Part shown: one piece after another, positions 15,078 to 23,635 of the stretch
Layout: each line of letters opens with the position of its first letter
Position numbering within the stretch: the stretch's first letter is position 1
NCBI GenBank assembly: GCA_937892925.1
Contig: CALBHX010000002.1
Location: 1 to 34,970, forward strand
Reading direction: 5' to 3'
Length of the DNA stretch: 34,970 bases
DNA from: an uncultured Lentisphaeraceae bacterium
GTDB lineage: Bacteria > Verrucomicrobiota > Kiritimatiellia > RFP12 > DVOR01
Translations under genes and position numbers: made by a program
Notes under the pieces: model-generated
The model's database searches: none
What the model was told of the DNA's origin: nothing
The model's input: only the letters and a program-made list of their open reading frames with translations

Positions 15078-16817
15078 TTATGTTTTGGGACGGTTGTGAG
15101 GGTTGGGGTTTCTGGAGCGAATTTGCCAGTGCAAAAAAGCTTCTATCGGCCATGGTACGCGGTCGCCTTTTTGGATTCTAAGTTCCGGAATGTTTATCTT
15201 GTAGGAGGTAAACTGAGCTTGACGTTCTCGCAAAAGTAGTTCCATTTTCTGTACTAGTTGAGCAACATGTTGGGGTAATTGCTTCGCAAGATTTTGCGTC
15301 TCGGAAATATCCTCCTCGAGATTAAAAAGCTCAAACTGTTGAGAGGCGTGCCAGTAAATTAGTTTCCATTTGCCGTAACGAAGTGCAGTGCCGGCGCCAT
15401 AATGCGGATCATGTCGGGAACCTTCTCCCCAGAGGTTGGGTTGATGGAACAATAAGGCACGGGGTTTTTTACCTGAGGAGGGATTGTGTAGGAGTTGAAC
15501 AAAGGAGCTCCCGTCGAGGGTTTGTTGAAGGTGGTTGGGGTATATCCCTGCTATTTCAAGGATGGTCGGAAAGAAATCTTCTACAATAATGGGTTCGCGG
15601 CAAATACTGCCGGGGGGTGTGAGGCCTGGGCAGGCAACGACCATGGGTTCCCGAATTCCTCCTTCACGGAGGGAACCTTTACCGAAGGAGAGAGGGAAGT
15701 TGCTTTCTTGGTTACCTATACGGCCGGAGGAACGCAAGGCTAATCCGCCATTGTCTGACATAAAGAAAATTACTGTATTGTCCATTAGTTGGTTTTTGTC
15801 CAACCAATCCATGAGTGTTCCTAACGAACGATCGGTTCCTTCGATTAGACTGGCGTAGTTCTGTTCGTTTTTGTTCCAGGGATGTCCGTCTTTTGGGTCG
15901 GAGTAAGTGTTTACGGTTTTGGGGTCACAATTATCGCCAGTGAATGGTGAGTGAATGGCGTAGTGCGCCATATAAAGATAAAAAGGCCGAGTTGCCTGGG
16001 TTGGGTCTGATCGAAGCGCATCCAGACGATGAATGGCCTTTTGCGTTAGCGCATCCATAACGACGATGTCATGAGTATAATAGGTGTCTTCGTCTAATCC
16101 CTGGATATGAAAGGGACCTTGCCCGTAGTGGTTTTTTCCACGATAGTTGGCTAATCCGCCGATTTCTGTGCCAGCGATATTGTAGTGGAATCCAAAGTTT
16201 TGGGGATCAGCTCCGGGGGTGTCTTTGGCGCCGAAATGCGCTTTGCCGCAATGAATGGTAATATAACCAGCCTGTGCTAGCAATTGTGGTAATGCCGTTG
16301 CGCAGGTGTAGGGTTTTTTTATGGTATATGTGAATGGGTCGCGGGAAAGCGGGCGGGTAGTGATACCGCTGGGTGGAGTATTCTGAGGTTGTACACCATT
16401 TATAGCCCAGTCGGTCAACGGTGCGAGCGTGGGATGAGCGCGTTCGTCATTATTGGTGTCTCGGAAGAGTGTCCAGTTGGTTACATGATGCCTAGCGGAA
16501 TTCATGCCGGTGAGAAGTGAAACGCGTGTGGGTGAACAAATAGGCTGGGCATAGGCATCGGTAAACATCATGCCGCGTTTAGCCAGTCGTTCCAAGTTTG
16601 GTGTATGATATCGCTTGTTCAGAAACGTTGTACGTGGGGCACCAGCAGGTGTGCGCCAAAATGGGAGTGATACATCCTGCCAACCCATATCATCTACAAG
16701 GAAGAATATAATATTAGGACGTTTTTGTAATGAAGGATGATCAAGGGGTATAGGTGGCAAGGCGAACGAACCTGTTGCCGAGAGGCAGGAGGTTATGAAC
16801 TGTCTTCGGGTAAACAT
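15078..16817 (-). CDS. Secreted formylglycine-dependent sulfatase (arylsulfatase family S1)
   Basis: Hydrolyses sulfate esters, most likely on glycans. The 579-aa product begins MFTRRQFITSCLSATGSFA, an export signal with a twin-arginine-like RRQF. The alkaline-phosphatase-fold core starts at PNIIFFLVDDMGW (metal-binding Asp42-Asp43). The active-site signature CSPTR is at 94-98, where Cys94 must be converted to formylglycine by a maturase not encoded here. Further core motifs are GKAHFG (mid-protein) and VIFFMSDNGG. The open frame reaches back to 16922 into the upstream gene. The ATG at 16817 has GGAG five bases upstream, starts the signal peptide and leaves 10 bases after the acyltransferase stop. 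Last gene of the dnaE operon as read from sequence. Sulfated substrate unknown; GH20 and GH3 enzymes in the window make host or algal glycans plausible. Confidence 0.92.
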   Translation of the reverse strand: MFTRRQFITSCLSATGSFALPPIPLDHPSLQKRPNIIFFLVDDMGWQDVSLPFWRTPAGAPRTTFLNKRYHTPNLERLAKRGMMFTDAYAQPICSPTRVSLLTGMNSARHHVTNWTLFRDTNNDERAHPTLAPLTDWAINGVQPQNTPPSGITTRPLSRDPFTYTIKKPYTCATALPQLLAQAGYITIHCGKAHFGAKDTPGADPQNFGFHYNIAGTEIGGLANYRGKNHYGQGPFHIQGLDEDTYYTHDIVVMDALTQKAIHRLDALRSDPTQATRPFYLYMAHYAIHSPFTGDNCDPKTVNTYSDPKDGHPWNKNEQNYASLIEGTDRSLGTLMDWLDKNQLMDNTVIFFMSDNGGLALRSSGRIGNQESNFPLSFGKGSLREGGIREPMVVACPGLTPPGSICREPIIVEDFFPTILEIAGIYPNHLQQTLDGSSFVQLLHNPSSGKKPRALLFHQPNLWGEGSRHDPHYGAGTALRYGKWKLIYWHASQQFELFNLEEDISETQNLAKQLPQHVAQLVQKMELLLRERQAQFTSYKINIPELRIQKGDRVPWPIEAFLHWQIRSRNPNPHNRPKT

Positions 16818-16827
16818 GGGGGCTCCC

Positions 16828-17433
16828 TCAGAGTTTCTGTGCGGGTACACCGAAAGCGGTTGTTTGGGGTGGAAGGTTTGAAAGTAAAACAGAGCCAGCA
16901 CCAAGAGTGGCCCGATGCCCAATGGTTTTCCCTGGCATAACTTTGGCGCCGGTGTAGAGGGTCACTCCGTTGCCAAGCGTGGCACCGCCGCCAACGAAGG
17001 CTGAGGTGTCCAGTCGTAAAAAGTCTCCTGCTCGGACATCGTGCCCGAGAACGGCTCCACATTGCATGAAAAGAAAACGGCCAACGTGAGCATTTGCTCC
17101 GATGTAAGAAAACGGCGCAAGAACGGCTCCTTCTCCAAGGGTGGCATGAATAACTTTTGCTTGAGGATGAATGCAGGAGCAGAATGTCGCACCACGAGCT
17201 AGGAGACGTTCAATACAGATTTGTCGCAGGGCGTTTTGACCGATTCCACAAAGAATTGGGTGTGTGAGGGGAGCCGTATCAATGGAGCCGAGGATAGGGG
17301 CGTAACCTTCGAATGTATCGAGTGCGTGAGAACAGTCATCGATAAACCCGATGGGTTTCAAATTGGCTTCCTGTGCCCACCAGAAGAGTTCTCTTCCAAG
17401 CCCTCCGGCTCCTAAAATGAGAACCTGACGCAT
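16828..17433 (-). CDS. NeuD/PglD-like sugar O/N-acyltransferase
   Basis: A 201-aa protein of the sialic-acid O-acetyltransferase NeuD / PglD family. The N-terminus (VLILGAGGLGRELFWWA) is a small Rossmann-like sugar-nucleotide-binding domain with IGFIDDC, a family hallmark. The second half (about 85-195) is a left-handed beta helix of hexapeptide repeats (for example GAVLAPFSYIGANAHVG, GHDV, GVTLYTGAKVMPGKTIG, ATLGAGSVL) that trimerises and binds acetyl-CoA. The catalytic-type histidine would be in IHPQAKV or GHDV. It acts on UDP-amino-sugars or sialic acids in surface-glycan synthesis; which one cannot be told. The ATG lies two bases after the stop of the TPR membrane-protein gene, so translation is likely coupled; a GGAG is 11 bases upstream. 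The sulfatase follows within 10 bases. Confidence 0.88.
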   Translation of the reverse strand: MRQVLILGAGGLGRELFWWAQEANLKPIGFIDDCSHALDTFEGYAPILGSIDTAPLTHPILCGIGQNALRQICIERLLARGATFCSCIHPQAKVIHATLGEGAVLAPFSYIGANAHVGRFLFMQCGAVLGHDVRAGDFLRLDTSAFVGGGATLGNGVTLYTGAKVMPGKTIGHRATLGAGSVLLSNLPPQTTAFGVPAQKL

Positions 17434-17435
17434 TT

Positions 17436-19553
17436 TTACGGTGTCTCCATCTTCATGTTGAGCTCTTCTGGAAGTAATTCATTATAAACACGGTAATGCC
17501 GCTTGATCCGAACTCCTCGAACGATCTCTCCAGTGTTGATGAGCAATTGCGCGTAAGCTGGTATATAACGGTCTTTTTCGTCTGTGGTTTTGGCCTTTAC
17601 TGCAATATTGTATGCCTGTTTCAGGCCTTCTTTCTCATGTCCTTTCTGGAGCGTGAGACATTGGGCGATGAAGAACTCCCAGACGGTGGTTTCTTCTGGC
17701 GTGTTGACTTGGGCGAGAATAGCTTTGGCGATCTTCACGGCGTCTTGTGGGCAATTGTTTTCGTAAAGATAATGTGCGTATTGAACGAGCGCGCGAAGAT
17801 TTTCGGGATCCAATTCCATGGCTAACCGGTAGTAAGGGCGCGCGGTATCGGGTTTTTCACTTCGCTGAGCGATAAGCGCGGCATCTAAGACGTCTCCTAT
17901 TCGCGGTTTGGCAATAGCAAAGGCTGATGCGTAGGAGGCGAGTGCATGGCGATGCTCAGCCATTTTCTCCCAATCCTGCGCTGTTACAATTTCTCGGTCG
18001 GCCAAGCCTAGTAGAAATGGATCGCACGGATTGATTTCTGATGCTTTCGAATAGTTACCTTCGAGTGCCAGTGTTCGCGCATAACAAAGTAATTGGAGCA
18101 CCGGACGAACAGACGTTTCAAGTTCGTTCGGGAAGTCAACCCATGGCATGTTGTCGTCCGTTTGATGAATGAGTGCGTCGATAAGACGCTGGCTACCTTG
18201 CCCATCGAAGAGTAATCGTCGGGCGTATTTTGCTTCGCTGCGTTGAAGCTTGGGTTGAACTGGTTCAATGAGTTGTTTTTCCAAATGTGCAGTATCTGCA
18301 ATGAGACAACACGCGAGCAGAGTGACAGGTGCCTCGATGTTAACTTTTAGTAATGCCAAGGCCACCTCCGGGCGGTCAGATAGGGCGGATATGGCTTCGA
18401 AATCTGCCCGGATGGCTTTACGAGAAGCCACGAGCTGCCATTGATTCAGTCCAGTCATCCATATTTGAACAAATGGAAATCGCGTCTTTAGAATGGCTAT
18501 TCGCGTCATAAGCATTTTTGCATCTAGAGCCTGGCCGTCCAGAACGTAGACGAGGAGTCCCGTTTCGTTGAGATGACTCAGTACAGCTTCCAATGCCGCA
18601 GTTTTGAAAAAGTCTCGTTCTTCTGGCATCCACGCAGGGGGCAATTCCACCCAGATGGCATCATAAAGGCCTTTAAGCGAACCGATCTCAAATGTGGAGA
18701 GTAAGGGGTCATTGGCCTGAGTACGGATTGCAATTCGTGCAGAGGCATCAGGTCTGAGCAAAACAGGGATGAGTTGTGACGCGGTTTGAGAGGCAGAATC
18801 GACCTTGTCGGTACGTAGAAGTCTCCCGGCTTTTAAACTGACTCCCTGTGTTCCTACTCCGGTGTAATAACAGCCGCGAGCTGCGATGGGAGCAAAGGGA
18901 TTGACTTCCTTTAACAGCTCATATGTAGAGTGGAATGATCCAAAGTACCACCCTAATGTAAAGAATACTAGAAGCCCTAGGGCACAGGCTCGAGTCCATA
19001 TCTTTGTACAGAGAACGAACCCCCATAAGGCGACAGAGAGAAGCATTCCTGCGAGTGAATAGTCAATGAGCCAACGTGTTGGAATCCGTTCAATGAAGAT
19101 TCTAGTAAGGATGATGCCTGTACAGGCTCCAAAGAAAACAGTGAGCCGACCACGAGGTGTTCCATTTCGTGCCCAAATGATTGGAAGCACGCAGACACTT
19201 GGCGTAAGCCACAAGAAGGCTTTACGCAGAACAAATGCCTTCCATGTATCATAATCGAGCCCATTGCGGAGGGCAAGGAGTTGCCATGATTTAACCTCTT
19301 GTGCGGTGTTACTTAAGGCCCAGAACATGAGAACAGAGCCGGTTAACATGACCCAAAAGCACATGTTTGCGCCAAAAAAACGGCATCCTCTTTTTGTGGA
19401 CAAGAACCAGGTAATAATAGAAACAAGAAGCGCTGGGGGGATAATCGCCTGCCAGATAGGAAATTGTCCACTCCAATTCATATGTACACGAAATGCTGTT
19501 GCTGCATATAACGCGGTAGTAAGCGCATAAAGAAAAAGTGCTGTCAAACGCAT
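17436..19553 (-). CDS. Seven-span membrane protein with spermidine-synthase-like and TPR regions
   Basis: A 705-aa protein in three parts. Residues about 1-215 contain seven hydrophobic helices (MRLTALFLYALTTALYAA is the first). Residues about 230-410 look like a degenerate Rossmann domain. YDAIWVELPPAW, then LSHLNETGLLVYVLDG and TRFPFVQIWMTGLNQWQLVASR, resembles the C-terminal half of spermidine-synthase-like domains fused to membrane regions. I see no clear glycine-rich SAM-binding loop. Residues about 530-640 have TPR-like helices (for example ARPYYRLAMELDPENLRALVQYA). The function is unknown. Fused membrane/spermidine-synthase-like proteins with TPRs are known mainly from environmental genomes; an aminopropyltransferase activity should not be assumed. 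GAGGT lies five bases before the ATG. It is 13 bases after dnaE and two bases before the acyltransferase. Confidence 0.8.
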   Translation of the reverse strand: MRLTALFLYALTTALYAATAFRVHMNWSGQFPIWQAIIPPALLVSIITWFLSTKRGCRFFGANMCFWVMLTGSVLMFWALSNTAQEVKSWQLLALRNGLDYDTWKAFVLRKAFLWLTPSVCVLPIIWARNGTPRGRLTVFFGACTGIILTRIFIERIPTRWLIDYSLAGMLLSVALWGFVLCTKIWTRACALGLLVFFTLGWYFGSFHSTYELLKEVNPFAPIAARGCYYTGVGTQGVSLKAGRLLRTDKVDSASQTASQLIPVLLRPDASARIAIRTQANDPLLSTFEIGSLKGLYDAIWVELPPAWMPEERDFFKTAALEAVLSHLNETGLLVYVLDGQALDAKMLMTRIAILKTRFPFVQIWMTGLNQWQLVASRKAIRADFEAISALSDRPEVALALLKVNIEAPVTLLACCLIADTAHLEKQLIEPVQPKLQRSEAKYARRLLFDGQGSQRLIDALIHQTDDNMPWVDFPNELETSVRPVLQLLCYARTLALEGNYSKASEINPCDPFLLGLADREIVTAQDWEKMAEHRHALASYASAFAIAKPRIGDVLDAALIAQRSEKPDTARPYYRLAMELDPENLRALVQYAHYLYENNCPQDAVKIAKAILAQVNTPEETTVWEFFIAQCLTLQKGHEKEGLKQAYNIAVKAKTTDEKDRYIPAYAQLLINTGEIVRGVRIKRHYRVYNELLPEELNMKMETP

Positions 19554-19566
19554 AAAAACCTCTAGC

Positions 19567-22500
19567 TTAGTTTTCAGTACGTGGAATATACCGTTTCCGG
19601 TTTCGTTTTGGATCTCCGAAAATGTCCTTACTTTTGAGGATGTAACTAACTGTACTACTTCCCCAGAGTGCTTCTAGTTCGCTAATACATTGACTTGTTG
19701 GATTAATGAACCATTGGTTGTCTGGATTGACGGTCGCAACTCGGCCTCCTGGAAGGTCAAGGTGAAGTGAGATAGGGAATCCTCCAGGATTCGATGCTAG
19801 AATATTTTGGAGTTGCTGCATTTTTTTTGAGGATACTTGATCGTTGTTTACGCGACAATGAATGCTTAACTGTTTGGCGAAAACTGCAGGTGCCTCTTGC
19901 AGCGCGTAGATCTCATTGGCAAATAGAACGGGATCTCGACCTTCTTCGAATTTGGCCTCTCCGCAAATCAGCACCGGTACGTCCGGTTCCATCAGATGCT
20001 CATAACGTTCGTAAGTATCATTAAAGGCTAAAACTTTGATTGAGCCGGTAGCATCGTCAATGGTTAGTTCTGCCCACGGGCGCTTGGTCGTTTTGGAAAG
20101 TGCTTTACGTACGCCGGAAAGGATTCCTGCTACTCGGACTGCATCGCGCGTATGGCAATCCGTAGAGAATCGTTCCAACGCTATAGTTCGGAATGAACGG
20201 ACAAGTGTTCGATAGCGATCTATAGGATGTCCCGTCAGGTAAACACCGAGAAGGTCGCGTTCATTTTGGAGTCGTTCACGTTCAGGGATGTCCGGCGCAT
20301 CAGGAAGTGTTTGGGAACAGCTTAGAGCTTGCTCGTCTGTAGGAAGCATATCAAATAATGAGGCTTGTCCTGCGGCAACATCTTGATCGGCAGCGGCTAC
20401 CCGTGAAAAGGCAAAGTCAATGTTGTGTAACAGTTGCCCTTGTGAGATATCTTTGAAGCAGGCCATAGCACCACTTCGGATGAGTGCTTCAATCGCACGC
20501 TTGTTGACAAGAATTTTATTATCGTTTTCTGCCTTTGCTTTCGCACCGCATAATCGGGTACAGAAGTCTATGAGTCCGGAGTATGGGCCGTTTTTCTCTC
20601 GTTCGGCGATGATTTGATCTCCGGCAGCTTCACCGACATTACGGATAGCACCGAGCCCGTATCGGATGGCATGTGCCCCTTCTGGGGAAAAATGGCAACG
20701 AGAAGCATTGATATCTGGAGGCAAAACGTTTAACCCCATGTCCGCTGCGGCTGCGACAAGGGCCGGCATTTTGTCGAAGTGCCCGATTTCCGAAGAAATC
20801 TGTGCACACATGAAGTCTGCCGGATAATGAGCCTTCAAATAACCCGTTTGATAGGCTACATATGCATAACAAACGGAATGCGACTTGTTAAATGCATAGG
20901 AAGCAAACGCGGTCCAATCCTTCCATATTTTTTCTGCTTTGGTTTTTGCATCGGTTTCGTTTCTACAGGCACCCATAAAATCTGGGTTATCAAGACACCC
21001 TTTGAGAAACTTGGTATAGAGTTTCTCCATAGTTGCCAGCTGTTTTTTCCCCATGGCCTTACGGAGAGTGTCGGATTCCCCACGCGTGAATCCTCCAAGT
21101 AGTCGTGAAAGTAACATCACCTGCTCCTGATAGACGGTGATGCCATAGGTGTCTTTCAGGTATGTTTCCATTAGGGGATGGTCGTAGGCAATTTTTTCTT
21201 CGCCATGTTTTCGTTTGATGAACGATGGAATGTAGGCCATAGGTCCTGGGCGATAAAGTGCATTCATGGCTACAAGGTCTTCAAAACGGTTTGGGCGGAG
21301 TGAACGTAAATGCGCTTTCATCCCATCCGATTCGAACTGGAACAAGCCGTCTGTTTCCCCCCGGGAAAACAGCTCAAACGTCTCCTTGTCATCAATGGGA
21401 ATTTTCTCCATGTCTACGGTAATCCCGTGAGATTCCTGAATGGAGGCTAGACACGCTTTCATAACGGAGAGAGTCTTGAGTCCCAAAAAGTCCATTTTTA
21501 ATAGGCCAATCGGTTCCACGAAGTGCCCATCATACTGCGTGGTCATTAAACTTTCACCGGCCGTTGGAATAATTGGAATGGTCTCGATTAGAGGATCTCG
21601 GCTGATAATTATGCCACAGGCGTGCACACCGATATTCCTGGTGGTTCCCTCGAGACGCATGGCCAGTTCGAGAATCCGCCGTTTTTGAGGGTCGTCTCCA
21701 TCGAGTACTTCCGCTAACTTATTATTTTCCTTAAATGCCTTTGCGAATGTGATCTTTGGCGTATCTGGAATCAGTGCGGCCAGAGCATTAGCATCATTGA
21801 GCGGATAATCCAGCACACGTGCGACATCTTTGATTGCACTTTTGGGTGCCATGATGCCAAACGTGGCAATATGCCCAACGTGGTCAGATCCGTATTTTTG
21901 TGTTACCCATTCTAGAACGCGGCCTCTTCCGTTGTCATCAAAGTCAACGTCGATATCCGGCATGGAGATACGGTCTGGATTTAGAAAGCGTTCAAATAGC
22001 AGATCGTACTGGATCGGATCGATATCTGTGATACCCAAACTATAGGCCACTGCACTACCTGCTGCGCTGCCACGTCCTGGACCAACAATCACCCCCATGT
22101 TGCGAGCTGCTCCAATATAATCCTGTACGATCAGGAAGTATCCCGGGAACCCCATTTGTTTAATGGTATTGAGTTCGAATGCTAGGCGTTCATGGATACT
22201 GGGTGTCAAGGCTTCGCCTGGCCATCGCCGTGCGGCTCCTTGCCAAGTTAGATATTCCAAGTAATCACTTTCCAGTTTGATGCGTACAACTTTGTCGTAC
22301 CCATCAAACTTCTCATATCGTTCGAATTCCTTACGTAGAACTTCTTCTGGAAAACGTTGGGCATAGTCGGCTTCTGTTCCGAATGATTCTGGAATGTCGA
22401 ACTTCGGCATGATAGGATCGGAGTTGAGGACGTATTCCTCAACTTTATCTGCTACAGTAACGGTGTTGTGGATTTGCTCAAGATGGTCCGGCAGGTTGGC

Positions 22501-23319
22501 ACACATTTCTTCATAACTCTTGAACCATTCTTGTTGAGTGTATCGTAGACGTTTTTCATCTGTCAGTTTCTTTCCGGTACTTACGCAGAGCAGAACATCA
22601 TGTGCCTCAGCATCCTCTTTCAGAAGAAAGTGAACGTCGTTTGTGGCAATTGTTTGAATCCCTAGCTTTTTTCCAAGAGTTAAAAGCGCCTGATTAACGC
22701 GAGTTTGTCTTTGAAGCAATTCCCTCCGTTCATTTTCTCCCGGGCCATGTACTTCGGATTCATGGCGCATAATCTCCAGGTAATAGTCTTCGCCGAAGAG
22801 TGTCTGATACCATCGAGCCTCCGCTTCGGCTTCATCTGTTCGTCCTTCCTCCAAGAGCCGAGGTAGAATACCTGCGATACATGCAGAGGTACAAATCAAA
22901 CCCTCGTGATATTGCTCTAATAACGCCTTGTCGATCCGCGGTCGGCCGTAAAAACCTTCAATATGTGCAATGGAAATTAACTTCAGGAGATTATGATACC
23001 CCGTTAGGTTCTTGGCCAGCAAAATCAAATGATCTCCACTTCGCCGGGTACGATCCAGGTGCCCTAGCCGGGCTACATATGCCTCACATCCCAAAATTGG
23101 TTTAATCCCCTCGTTACGGCAGCAGTCGTAGAATGCCTTCAAACCGTATAGGTTCCCATGATCTGTGATCGCACACGCACGCATTCCTAATGCCTTTGCC
23201 CGTTTGACCAATGCCGGTACTTGACAGGCACCATCCAGCAACGAATAACCTGTATGGACATGTAGATGAACGAACGGAACGGGTGCGCCTTCCACAGAAT
23301 TTTCGATATGAGTACTCAT
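19567..23319 (-). CDS. dnaE: DNA polymerase III alpha subunit
   Basis: The replicative polymerase catalytic subunit, 1250 aa. A PHP domain opens the protein (FVHLHVHTGYSLLDGAC at 16-32; ITDHGNLYG at 51-59). The polymerase core has GPGRGSAAGS at 413-422 and PDIDVDFDD at 454-462 with catalytic Asp455 and Asp457; a third catalytic Asp is expected downstream. FATFGIMAPKSA-type and LYRPGPM motifs follow, and an OB-fold lies in the C-terminal quarter (VRVAGILSGV, then WAELTIDDATGSIKVLAF). The length suits DnaE1. The ATG at 23319 lies seven bases after the -10 hexamer of an extended -10 promoter, with no Shine-Dalgarno sequence, so this essential gene appears to have a leaderless mRNA. It leads a set of four closely spaced genes (gaps of 13, 2 and 10 bases). 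Confidence 0.97.
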   Translation of the reverse strand: MSTHIENSVEGAPVPFVHLHVHTGYSLLDGACQVPALVKRAKALGMRACAITDHGNLYGLKAFYDCCRNEGIKPILGCEAYVARLGHLDRTRRSGDHLILLAKNLTGYHNLLKLISIAHIEGFYGRPRIDKALLEQYHEGLICTSACIAGILPRLLEEGRTDEAEAEARWYQTLFGEDYYLEIMRHESEVHGPGENERRELLQRQTRVNQALLTLGKKLGIQTIATNDVHFLLKEDAEAHDVLLCVSTGKKLTDEKRLRYTQQEWFKSYEEMCANLPDHLEQIHNTVTVADKVEEYVLNSDPIMPKFDIPESFGTEADYAQRFPEEVLRKEFERYEKFDGYDKVVRIKLESDYLEYLTWQGAARRWPGEALTPSIHERLAFELNTIKQMGFPGYFLIVQDYIGAARNMGVIVGPGRGSAAGSAVAYSLGITDIDPIQYDLLFERFLNPDRISMPDIDVDFDDNGRGRVLEWVTQKYGSDHVGHIATFGIMAPKSAIKDVARVLDYPLNDANALAALIPDTPKITFAKAFKENNKLAEVLDGDDPQKRRILELAMRLEGTTRNIGVHACGIIISRDPLIETIPIIPTAGESLMTTQYDGHFVEPIGLLKMDFLGLKTLSVMKACLASIQESHGITVDMEKIPIDDKETFELFSRGETDGLFQFESDGMKAHLRSLRPNRFEDLVAMNALYRPGPMAYIPSFIKRKHGEEKIAYDHPLMETYLKDTYGITVYQEQVMLLSRLLGGFTRGESDTLRKAMGKKQLATMEKLYTKFLKGCLDNPDFMGACRNETDAKTKAEKIWKDWTAFASYAFNKSHSVCYAYVAYQTGYLKAHYPADFMCAQISSEIGHFDKMPALVAAAADMGLNVLPPDINASRCHFSPEGAHAIRYGLGAIRNVGEAAGDQIIAEREKNGPYSGLIDFCTRLCGAKAKAENDNKILVNKRAIEALIRSGAMACFKDISQGQLLHNIDFAFSRVAAADQDVAAGQASLFDMLPTDEQALSCSQTLPDAPDIPERERLQNERDLLGVYLTGHPIDRYRTLVRSFRTIALERFSTDCHTRDAVRVAGILSGVRKALSKTTKRPWAELTIDDATGSIKVLAFNDTYERYEHLMEPDVPVLICGEAKFEEGRDPVLFANEIYALQEAPAVFAKQLSIHCRVNNDQVSSKKMQQLQNILASNPGGFPISLHLDLPGGRVATVNPDNQWFINPTSQCISELEALWGSSTVSYILKSKDIFGDPKRNRKRYIPRTEN

Positions 23320-23326
23320 ACTCTTC

Positions 23327-23335
23327 AGTATAACA
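23327..23335 (-). promoter_or_regulatory. dnaE promoter, extended -10, leaderless
   Basis: TGTTATACT on the minus strand, seven bases before the dnaE ATG. The expected transcription start falls one base before the ATG. No -35 consensus is visible at 16-18 bases. Confidence 0.6.
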
Positions 23336-23635
23336 AACCGCCTTTATCACGGGTTGTGGTCTGTAGCTAACAGGACGGAATAAACGGGAACAGACGAACA
23401 CATTTGCTATAAAGTCGTTTTTGGAGTCGGCTTGATTGCGTTTGGTGCTTGTACTATGAGAATAAATAGAGTCGGTTCTGTTGGGGTGAAGTCGAGTGGC
23501 AAGTATCTAACCCGCTCTGACCTTGTCTGGCATCTATTATGAATCTTTTTTGGGGACGAGACAGTTTCATACGTCGCTCGTGTATGAGAGAACAACAGTT
23601 GAAAAACAGCCGAACTATGGTTTAATGAGGAAAGA
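23336..23635. other. Gene-free spacer between GH3 and dnaE
   Basis: About 300 bases with no supported gene. A minus-strand frame (23407-23790) runs into the GH3 coding region in another frame and is a shadow. I see no strong terminator for the GH3 gene; TCATAC/GTATGA at about 23569-23589 could form only a weak hairpin. Confidence 0.5.
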
